Source of the DNA: Candidatus Hydrogenedentota bacterium
GTDB lineage: Bacteria > UBA8481 > J006
Length of the DNA stretch: 6,307 nucleotides
Assembly: GCA_003697085.1 (NCBI GenBank)
Contig: RFFU01000139.1
Coordinates: forward strand, 1 to 6,307
Direction of reading: 5' to 3'
In this document: positions 1 to 4,799 of the stretch, piece by piece
How the letters are laid out: every line of letters starts with the position of its first letter
Numbering within the stretch: the first letter of the stretch is position 1
Position numbers and translations under genes: made by a program
The notes under the pieces: model-generated
Databases searched by the model: none
What the model was told of the DNA's origin: nothing
What the model saw: only the letters and a program-made list of their open reading frames with translations

Positions 1-29
1 CTCACCCCACCCTCCCCGCCTCCGCCGCG

Positions 30-181
30 TGCCGCGCGGCAGGCAGGTCCCCGACGAGGCGAGGGAAAAGCGGGTTTAAACGTGGCGCGGGCATCCTGCC
101 TGCACGAAGTCCCGCCCGCGGCGGCGCCGTCCCTGGGAACGTGGAAGCGTCTGTCGACAAGCAGGCATCCCACCCGCCGGA
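30..181. repeat. Cluster of short palindromic and degenerate repeats
   Basis: No credible gene lies in 1-310. The stretch holds a perfect palindrome TGCCGCGCGGCA (30-41), an inverted pair GCAGGCAGG (39-47) and CCTGCCTGC (95-103), and GTTTAAAC (74-81). Two diverged copies of a unit begin AACGTGG, at 79 and at 138, 59 bp apart. Each contains GGCATCC and ends in a CCCGCC-like stretch. On the minus strand a GTAGGGGCGA motif lies farther in, at 241-232. Together these resemble eroded copies of a dispersed intergenic repeat. Confidence 0.4.
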
Positions 182-266
182 AAGGAGCGCGTGTTCTCCA
201 GTCTGCGGATCGCTGCCGGGTACCCCGCCAGTCGCCCCTACAAATCCCAAGGGATGGTCAGTATCC

Positions 267-288
267 GCTCCGTCGCTTGAGACGGAGC
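267..288 (-). terminator. Perfect 8-bp hairpin after the permease gene
   Basis: On the minus strand GCTCCGTC pairs with GACGGAGC around a 6-nt loop (TCAAGC), starting 22 nt after the permease stop. The position suits a transcription terminator for the transport operon. However, the 3' flank reads GGATACTGACC with no T-run, so it may act only as an mRNA 3'-end stabiliser. Confidence 0.45.
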
Positions 289-310
289 CTCGAAGAAGCG
301 TCGAACCAAG

Positions 311-1123
311 TTACGAGTGCTCCTGCCGGCGCAAGATCGCCGAGGCGGTGCGGTGACAGAAAATCACCGTCGCCAGTGTGTAGGCGAAGATGTACAGCAG
401 CGCGGCACCGGTTCCGTCCTCCCAGCGATAGGTTCGTTCGAGCGTTTCCTGAAAACGGCGCAAGGGAACGAAGGACGGGAGAATAACATAGATCGCATGA
501 CTGATCGCGGACACGGTTCGTGCCGCCAATTTGCCCCAGGGATGGGCAAGGGTTTGCGCCACGCCTTTCGCCACAACGGCCAACTGATAGAAACTCTGTT
601 CGTTGAGGAAGAGGAAGGCCATCAGAACGAGGGCGGGGTGGATGAAGGTCCCCAGAAGGAGGACCCAGGAGAGCGCGATCGCAAGCGAAAAGATCTTGTT
701 CAGGATCACGACGGGGAAGGCGGTTGGAAACGGCACGCCCTTCCAGAAAAGAAAGGCGCATCCACCAGCGAAGAGGAGCAGATAAGCGAGGGAGCCGACG
801 AAAAGAAGGGCGGCGAGATTGGCGGCCAGATAGTTCTCGGCCGAACAGGGCCTGGTGAAGACCATCTTCAGCAGCCGTTGACGTTTGTGATGATCAAGGC
901 TCATCGCGGCCGCGATCAGAAGAATCAAGAAGATCAATCCGTCCGCCACCTCGACAAGCGTCCTGACGAAATCGAAATCGAGGTTCGCGGAGGTGAAGAG
1001 AAAGAAGGGAATGATGAAGAAGAGCGGCATCACGGAGAAGAAAAAGGCGAGGACGAGGAGAAGCCTGTTTCTGACGAGAAAGAGGATCTGCAGTTTGACA
1101 TTGCTCAGGAAGCGCTTCTTCAT
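311..1123 (-). CDS. ABC-2-type transporter permease
   Basis: This 270-residue integral membrane protein forms the transport channel for the ATPase just upstream. It has about six hydrophobic segments: roughly 21-43 (LLLVLAFFFSVMPLFFIIPF), 60-74, 101-127, 135-158, 160-174 and 238-256. The basic N-terminus (MKKRFLSNVK) and the loop at 77-92 (DHHKRQRLLKMVFTRPCS) fit the ABC-2 pattern. In that pattern a cytoplasmic segment after the second span contacts the ATPase. No solute-binding protein is encoded nearby, which favours export over import, though one could lie outside the window. I see no residue motif that reveals a substrate. The start is fixed by the ATGA overlap and the AGGAGGAG 5 nt upstream, and the TAA stop is at 313-311. 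It is the last gene of the block and is followed after 22 nt by a hairpin. Confidence 0.88.
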   Translation of the reverse strand: MKKRFLSNVKLQILFLVRNRLLLVLAFFFSVMPLFFIIPFFLFTSANLDFDFVRTLVEVADGLIFLILLIAAAMSLDHHKRQRLLKMVFTRPCSAENYLAANLAALLFVGSLAYLLLFAGGCAFLFWKGVPFPTAFPVVILNKIFSLAIALSWVLLLGTFIHPALVLMAFLFLNEQSFYQLAVVAKGVAQTLAHPWGKLAARTVSAISHAIYVILPSFVPLRRFQETLERTYRWEDGTGAALLYIFAYTLATVIFCHRTASAILRRQEHS

Positions 1124-2145
1124 CCGCGCTCCTCCTCATTGCTTCCGCCAACCGCCGGCTCCTCCCCTTCATCCACCGTTCCGCTCGCGAACGGCGCCCC
1201 TGCGCTCGTCCCAAGAACGGCGTTTTCTTCCGTCTTTTCCTCTCCCTCCCGGACCCGCTCGACGAAGACCTCCTCGAGCGTGCGCTTGCGGAAGCGGCAT
1301 TCAAACAGCGTTCCTCCCCGCGCCGTTAAGGTATGGATGAACTCTTCGATTTCGCCGGCCGGCAGTTCCCCCTTCCACTCGGTTTCCGTCTTCTGAAGCA
1401 CCGTGAAGGAAGGTGGAGGGTCTGTGAAGGGCGAGCACCGGATTTCGTAGCAGTTCGACCCGACGCGCAGGATCTCCTCCAGTTCTCCGTCCAGGATGAC
1501 TTCTCCCTTGTTCAGGATCGCCACCCGGTTACAGATCATCTCGACCTCGGAGAGAACGTGAGAATTGAGAATCACCGTGGTTCCACGGCGGTTGCGCTTC
1601 AGAAGGATGTCGCGGAACTCCTTGACGATGACGGGATCCAGGCCGCGCGTGGGCTCATCGAGGAAGAGGACTTCGGGGTCGTTGATGAGGCTGGCGGCGA
1701 TTCCGAGCTTCTGTTTCATTCCCTTGGAACACTTCGTCAGCCGCATCTTCCGCCACTTCGCCATTCCGACCTCTTCCAGAGCGGCCTCGAGGCGATGCGG
1801 CGGAATCGGCGTGTCGTAGAGCGAGGCGTAATAGCGCAAGGCCTCCTCGACGGTGAGATAGAGCGGGTAATGCGGCTCCTCCGGAAGATACGCGACCTTC
1901 TCGAAAAGCGCGCTTCCGATCTCGGGACGTTCGCCGTTGAGCCGAACGGAACCCGCGGTGGGACGCAACAGGCCGAGGAAGCAATACATTGCGGTCGATT
2001 TTCCGGCGCCGTTGGGGCCGAGCAATCCGAAGATGTCTCCGCGCCGCACGCAAAAATCGACTCCCTTGAGCGCCTCGACCGAACGGCGGAAGAGCGTTCC
2101 CCGAAAACGTTTCCGCAGTCCCTCGACCTCCAAAACCGCCGTCAT
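1120..2145 (-). CDS. ABC transporter ATP-binding protein (ABC-2 exporter type)
   Basis: This 341-residue protein hydrolyses ATP to drive the permease encoded next. It has Walker A GPNGAGKST (43-51), and LPEEP in place of the Q-loop glutamine (about 87-91), a change I recall in many ABC-2-type ATPases. The signature follows as CSKGMKQKLGIA (139-150), then Walker B VLFLDEPTRGLDP (159-171, catalytic Glu164) and the switch His196 in NSHVLSE. The nucleotide-binding domain ends near 225. A further domain (about 230-300, ending RKRTLEEVFVERV) is usual for CcmA-, NatA- or drug-exporter-type ATPases. The last 40 or so residues are acidic and low in complexity (GEEKTEEN, DEGEEP) and may be a disordered tail. 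The ATG at 2145 has GGGAG 4 nt upstream, and the stop overlaps the permease start by ATGA. The substrate is unknown. The redox gene upstream hints at envelope or cofactor biogenesis, which is inference only. Confidence 0.93.
   Translation of the reverse strand: MTAVLEVEGLRKRFRGTLFRRSVEALKGVDFCVRRGDIFGLLGPNGAGKSTAMYCFLGLLRPTAGSVRLNGERPEIGSALFEKVAYLPEEPHYPLYLTVEEALRYYASLYDTPIPPHRLEAALEEVGMAKWRKMRLTKCSKGMKQKLGIAASLINDPEVLFLDEPTRGLDPVIVKEFRDILLKRNRRGTTVILNSHVLSEVEMICNRVAILNKGEVILDGELEEILRVGSNCYEIRCSPFTDPPPSFTVLQKTETEWKGELPAGEIEEFIHTLTARGGTLFECRFRKRTLEEVFVERVREGEEKTEENAVLGTSAGAPFASGTVDEGEEPAVGGSNEEERG
1129..1136 (-). promoter_or_regulatory. Ribosome binding site of the permease, inside the ATPase gene
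   Basis: The minus strand reads AGGAGGAG here, 5 nt before the ATG at 1123. It lies in the last codons of the ATPase gene. With the ATGA overlap it supports tight translational coupling of the two transporter subunits. Confidence 0.7.
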
Positions 2146-2191
2146 AACTCTCCCGCCCTCAACTGCCGACTTTCCCAGCGGCGGCCGTACG

Positions 2192-2234
2192 GAGCAACGG
2201 AGGTCGTTGGAAAAACCAACGAGCCCCGTTGCTC
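2192..2234 (-). promoter_or_regulatory. 43-nt intergenic hairpin between the thioredoxin-like and ABC genes
   Basis: On the minus strand GAGCAACGG pairs perfectly with CCGTTGCTC, and inside it TCGTTGG pairs with CCAACGA around a TTTTT loop. Between the two helices there is one G-C pair, one G-U pair and one C-C mismatch. The first two bases of the stem belong to the TGA stop codon. No T-run follows the 3' arm (it reads CGTACGG), so it is not a standard intrinsic terminator. An mRNA-stability or processing element that sets different levels for the gene before and the genes after it is the likeliest role. Confidence 0.7.
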
Positions 2235-2964
2235 ATTTCTTTCCTCCAACACAGAATCGCCGATTCAGTTCCCGTATCACGGCGGCGGTATCCCGCCCTT
2301 CAAGGTCTTCCTTTCGCAAGGCGGCGATGACTTTCTTCGCCGTGCCGCAGGAACACTCCTTGACACTGCCCTGCTCGCAACCGCAGGGGCACGGCATCGT
2401 CTTGGCAATTACGACGGCGCGGGGCGAGAGCCCTTCGAGCAGCCCCTCCGATTTCTCCTTCTTCTCACGCTTCCGCCTGGAATTCTCGACCTCCTCAAGA
2501 AATCGCTCCTTCGTCATACCTCCCCCCTTCGAGAAAACCTCATTGTTGGGCGAAAGAAGCGGTTCCAGCGAGAGGTCGGCGTTGCTGATCATTCCGATCT
2601 CGTAGAGTTGAACTCGGCCGAACGGACCGATGACGATCGTCCGCGGATAACTCATCACGTCGTATCGCTCCGAAATGACGCCGTCCTCGTCGAGGAGCAG
2701 AGGAAACGTAAGGTCGAATTTTTCCCGGAAAGCCGCGACCTTCTCCCGGTTCTCCTCCACATTGATGCCGACGAGAAGGAGGTTATTATCGCGGTTCCTG
2801 CGGTAGAATCGTTCGAGTTCCGGCATTTCTCTTCGACAAGGACCGCACCAGGTCGTGAAGAAGTTGAGTATGATCGTCTTCCGGCCGACGTGGTCCGAAA
2901 GGGTAAAGGTGTCTCCCTCGAGGGTTTCGAGCGTGAATTCGGGCGCGCGATCCGACCCAGCCAA
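2233..2964 (-). CDS. TlpA-like thioredoxin domain fused to a Cys-rich CcmH/PCYCGC-like domain
   Basis: The 243 residues begin, in this frame, at a TTG directly after an in-frame TGA. Residues about 5-140 are a TlpA/redoxin fold: RAPEFTLETLEGDTF, then the active site WCGPC (39-43), LLVGINVEE, and a cis-proline at SYPRT (Pro107). Such domains reduce or exchange disulfides outside the cytoplasm, often for cytochrome c maturation. A charged linker (about 150-180) leads to a compact C-terminal domain with six Cys: MPCPCGC (Cys192, 194, 196), ECSCG (Cys204, 206) and Cys238 near the end. It resembles the short Cys-rich CcmH-type or PCYCGC-type domains, so heme, metal or thiol handling is likely. The TTG has no Shine-Dalgarno motif and the protein would lack an export signal. 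The likely signal anchor lies upstream in another frame, so the true gene probably began at 3101. The stop runs into a hairpin before the ABC genes. Confidence 0.8.
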   Translation of the reverse strand: MAGSDRAPEFTLETLEGDTFTLSDHVGRKTIILNFFTTWCGPCRREMPELERFYRRNRDNNLLLVGINVEENREKVAAFREKFDLTFPLLLDEDGVISERYDVMSYPRTIVIGPFGRVQLYEIGMISNADLSLEPLLSPNNEVFSKGGGMTKERFLEEVENSRRKREKKEKSEGLLEGLSPRAVVIAKTMPCPCGCEQGSVKECSCGTAKKVIAALRKEDLEGRDTAAVIRELNRRFCVGGKK

Positions 2965-3101
2965 TCATTCGCCGTCACGTACGGAGAGATCGATTCCTCG
3001 GCCGTCTTTTCCGTGATCTTTTCCTTCATCGGGTACTGGAGCACGGCGACACCGAGAAGCGAGACGGTGATCCAGAGTTTTACCGGGGAACGATTCGGCA
3101 T
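2965..3101 (-). pseudogene. Out-of-frame signal-anchor segment of the thioredoxin-like gene
   Basis: From the ATG at 3101 the minus strand encodes MPNRSPVK, a hydrophobic stretch LWITVSLLGVAVL, then a polar linker (QYPMKEKITEKTAEESISPY) ending VTANDW. This is the layout of a signal peptide or membrane anchor plus tether. An in-frame TAA two codons before the ATG fixes this start. By my count about three quarters of third codon positions are G or C, as expected for real coding DNA here. Just after this point the frame turns into nonsense (RIARPNSRSK), while the thioredoxin domain begins one frame over. A single-base loss near 2960-2970, in the genome or in the assembly, would join the two. The annotated extent stops where the downstream frame takes over. 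The alternatives are a chance ORF, or a separate short leader peptide. Confidence 0.55.
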
Positions 3102-3106
3102 TATTT

Positions 3107-3133
3107 AAAAGCGCCGCGCCGCCGGGAGGCGCG
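3107..3133 (-). promoter_or_regulatory. GC hairpin plus TTTT directly before the thioredoxin-gene ATG
   Basis: On the minus strand CGCGCC (3133-3128) pairs with GGCGCG (3120-3115) around a 7-nt loop. Four bases (GCGC) and TTTT (3110-3107) follow, and the ATG is at 3101. This looks like a weak intrinsic terminator or attenuator placed in the leader. No Shine-Dalgarno motif lies between it and the ATG. It could also end residual transcription from the upstream operon. I could not identify a convincing promoter in the spacer. Confidence 0.35.
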
Positions 3134-3208
3134 CCGAGCACAAAGGATGAGGTTTCCCGCCCTGATGCATAACGGGTCGAGAATATGAAATTTGGTGCGC
3201 GTTACCAG

Positions 3209-3480
3209 AAAAAACCACCGAAGACGCGGAATAAGAAAAAGGGAAAAGGAAAAGGGGAAAAGGCAAAAAGAAACCACGGAAAACACGAAATGACACGGAA
3301 GGAAAGAAAACCGCGGAAAACACGGAGGACACGGAAAAGGGGCAAGCGCAAGCGCAAGGACAACGGCAGGGGCAGGAGAAAGGCAAAGGGAAAAAGGAAA
3401 AAGGCAAAAGAAAACCTCGGAATTCACAGAAGAACACGGAAAAAGGAAAAAGAAGGAACGGAAAAGGGGGAACACGGGCG
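3209..3480. repeat. Composite purine-rich intergenic repeat tract
   Basis: The plus strand is almost entirely A and G with scattered C. Two kinds of block alternate. The first is a roughly 30-bp unit of three sub-repeats such as ACCACGGAAA, ACACGAAA and TGACACGGAAGG, with copies near 3214-3231 (poor), 3273-3302, 3310-3340 and 3414-3446. The second is a G/A block: GGGAAAAGGAAAAGG leading to GGCAAAAAGAAACC (3241-3275), with a second copy at 3388-3416. Each G/A copy leads straight into a CACGGAA unit. The open frames crossing the tract on both strands are artefacts of this composition (Lys/Arg-rich one way, Phe/Ser/Pro-rich the other). The tract fills most of the 3102-3510 spacer, where I find no gene. 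Confidence 0.85.
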
Positions 3481-3510
3481 GGAGGGAATGCCTGTCCGTC
3501 TATCGCTCCG
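3230..3510 (-). terminator. Possible Rho-dependent termination region
   Basis: The regulatory operon ends at the TAA at 3513-3511, and I see no stem-loop with a U-run just after it. The RNA made onward from the minus strand would be C/U-rich and nearly free of G for over 200 nt, which is the known composition of Rho utilisation sites. This is inferred from composition alone. The repeat tract may have no role in termination. Confidence 0.25.
3340..3393. repeat. Period-6 degenerate tandem repeat
   Basis: Nine consecutive 6-bp units can be cut on the plus strand: GGGCAA, GCGCAA, GCGCAA, GGACAA, CGGCAG, GGGCAG, GAGAAA, GGCAAA, GGGAAA. The consensus is near GGGCAA. The units drift from C-containing to pure purine along the array, which suggests slippage expansion followed by mutation. 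It sits inside the larger composite tract. Confidence 0.75.
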
Positions 3511-4122
3511 TTACCCTCCGGGGCGAAGCAGTCTTTTGAGGCTCCGAACGTCGGTGAGTTCGATGTGATCTTGATAGATCTTCACGCGGGAGAGTTCGCT
3601 GAATTCCTTGAGCGCCCTGGTGACTTCGGGCAGCTCCAACCCCGCGAATTCGGCGATCTCCTCGGGAGACAACGGAACCAACGGCGGCCCCGTCTCCTGC
3701 TCGACCGCCTTCCACAAAAGCATATCGACGACCCGCAAGCGGGGATTCTCGATGGAGAGATTGGCGAGATGGCGATAGGACTGGACGATGCGGTGGGAGA
3801 GAATACGGCCGAGCCGGGCCGCGAAGGCCGGCTGGGCCTTTACCAGCGCCTTGAGACCGGCCAGATCGAGCTCGAGCACTGTAACCTCGGTCATCGCCAG
3901 CGCGGTCGCCGTCCGCGGTTTGTGCTCCAAGACTCCCATCTCCCCGAAGATGTCTCCGGGCTTGAGGATCGCCAGCGTCTTCTCGACCCCCTCGGATACC
4001 TTCGTGATCGCAACCTGCCCCTCATGGATCACATAGCAGTTCTTCCCTTCCTCGAACTCACAGAAGATGACATCCCCCTCCTTGAAGACGCGGCCGAATT
4101 TCTCGAGCAGAACGGGATTCAT
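3511..4122 (-). CDS. CRP/FNR-family transcriptional regulator
   Basis: This 203-residue protein has a cyclic-nucleotide-binding domain at about 10-95 and a dimerisation helix at about 96-125. A winged helix-turn-helix follows at about 148-195, with LSPEEIAEFAGLELPEVTRA as its core. The phosphate-binding cassette is good: GDIFGEMGVLEHKPRTATAL places Gly60-Glu61 and Arg70-Thr71 where cNMP-binding family members hold the phosphate and ribose. I see no FNR-type N-terminal Cys cluster, so cAMP, c-di-GMP or another nucleotide is likelier than an iron-sulfur cluster. I chose the ATG at 4122 because homology starts there and it overlaps the upstream TGA as ATGA. A longer reading to 4260 would add 46 low-quality residues that overlap the previous gene. 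TGGGAG lies 10 nt upstream of the ATG. It is the last gene of the regulatory operon and probably acts with the sigma factor and the TPR protein. Confidence 0.9.
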   Translation of the reverse strand: MNPVLLEKFGRVFKEGDVIFCEFEEGKNCYVIHEGQVAITKVSEGVEKTLAILKPGDIFGEMGVLEHKPRTATALAMTEVTVLELDLAGLKALVKAQPAFAARLGRILSHRIVQSYRHLANLSIENPRLRVVDMLLWKAVEQETGPPLVPLSPEEIAEFAGLELPEVTRALKEFSELSRVKIYQDHIELTDVRSLKRLLRPGG

Positions 4123-4772
4123 GACGGGGAGGCTCCCAGTGTCTCGAGAAACCCCCGGAGCCGTTCGTAGGCGCCCATCGGCCGCGGATCCTCGGGGAAT
4201 TCTTGAATCAATCTCTTGTAGATTTCCAAGGCGGGTTCCGGTTCGCCGTCCTTCTCGCAAAGATTGGCCAAATGCAACGCGGCCTCGAGGCGCTCTTCGC
4301 CGGAAGGATCCGTCTCGAGGAAACGGGCATAGGCGTAACGGGCAGCGCGGATCATATTCTTCCGCCGAAAGCGATCGGCGATCATCCGCAGCCCGGCATT
4401 CCGGCTCATCGTTCCCGCCATTCCGCCGCGCATCCTCCTCACGATCATCTCGTCGATCTCCCGGAGTTCAGCACAGAGGGAGGTGATGACCTTGAGAGCG
4501 ACTTCGACGTTCCGGGCCAATAACGCCTCGAGTTCCGCGACATCGAGGACATTGGCGGAGACGTTCGTGACGGCGCGGGCGGTACCGATCCGGCGCTTTC
4601 CTCCGAGGGAGTCGGAAAGTCCGAGGAGCTCGCCGGGGTGAATACGCCGCGGCGACGAATCCCCCGCCTCCCGCGAGAGTTCGACGGTGCCCGAACGAAC
4701 GATGAATATCCTTCCGGAGGGATCATTTTCGAAGTAGAGAATGGCTCCCTCTTTGTAAACTTCCTCCTTCAC
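4119..4772 (-). CDS. Cyclic-nucleotide-binding-fold protein with TPR-like C-terminus, no HTH
   Basis: This 217-residue protein starts at GTG. Residues about 5-100 form a CRP-type beta-roll: YKEGAILYFENDPSGRIFIV, a SGTVEL strand, a GELLGLSDSLGG turn, then RRIGTARAVT before the long helix (about 78-115). The phosphate-binding cassette is degenerate: after GE there is no close match to the usual (A/G)x(L/F)...R(T/S/A)AT pattern, though RIGTARA could supply the Arg. Ligand binding is therefore uncertain. Residues about 139-212 are helical and TPR-like, with AARYAYARFLETDP, then AALHLANLCEKDGEPEPALE and IYKRLIQEFPEDP. No DNA-binding domain is present, so it is more likely a sensing or scaffold partner than a repressor or activator. 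It lies 27 nt after the sigma gene and overlaps the next gene by ATGA, so the second CRP-fold protein next door is its obvious partner. Confidence 0.85.
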   Translation of the reverse strand: MKEEVYKEGAILYFENDPSGRIFIVRSGTVELSREAGDSSPRRIHPGELLGLSDSLGGKRRIGTARAVTNVSANVLDVAELEALLARNVEVALKVITSLCAELREIDEMIVRRMRGGMAGTMSRNAGLRMIADRFRRKNMIRAARYAYARFLETDPSGEERLEAALHLANLCEKDGEPEPALEIYKRLIQEFPEDPRPMGAYERLRGFLETLGASPS

Positions 4773-4778
4773 ATTCGG

Positions 4779-4786
4779 CCCTCCCC
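4779..4786 (-). promoter_or_regulatory. Ribosome binding site deciding a GTG start
   Basis: The minus strand reads GGGGAGGG, 6 nt before the GTG at 4772-4770. An ATG two bases upstream (4774-4772) is followed at once by TGA and cannot be the start. The spacing therefore selects GTG as the start of the next gene. Confidence 0.7.
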
Positions 4787-4799
4787 GGACCGGTTCCGG

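Noticed and set aside
2-250. 82-codon minus-strand open frame after the permease
   Set aside because: It has a TTG start, no recognisable motif, and overlaps the palindromic repeat cluster.
317-1396. 359-codon plus-strand open frame
   Set aside because: It is antisense to the permease. The product is a low-complexity Glu/Lys/Arg-rich string, as expected from the complement of membrane-protein codons.
1333-3108. 591-codon open frame on the plus strand
   Set aside because: It runs antisense to the ABC ATPase and thioredoxin-like genes, whose motifs are unmistakable. Its own translation shows no domain, and GC-rich codon use easily keeps an antisense frame open.
3150-3205. Promoter with a TTATGCAT-like -10 box on the minus strand
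   Set aside because: No acceptable -35 partner lies at 16-18 bp. The match is no better than expected by chance in this spacer.
3101-3475. Phe/Ser/Pro-rich minus-strand open frames that resemble membrane peptides
   Set aside because: They are the complement of the same repeat. The hydrophobic look comes from TTC/TTT/CCT codons, not from selection.
3209-3480. CRISPR array
   Set aside because: The repeats are degenerate, short and unevenly spaced, with no unique spacers of constant length and no cas gene nearby.
3185-3568. Lys/Arg-rich 127-codon open frame on the plus strand, resembling a nucleoid protein
   Set aside because: It is a direct translation of the purine repeat tract, runs into the CRP gene antisense, and has no ribosome binding site.
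4123-4260. N-terminal extension of the CRP/FNR-type gene
   Set aside because: The extra residues are basic and featureless, overlap the TPR-coding end of the upstream gene, and the ATGA start at 4122 matches the family's usual N-terminus.
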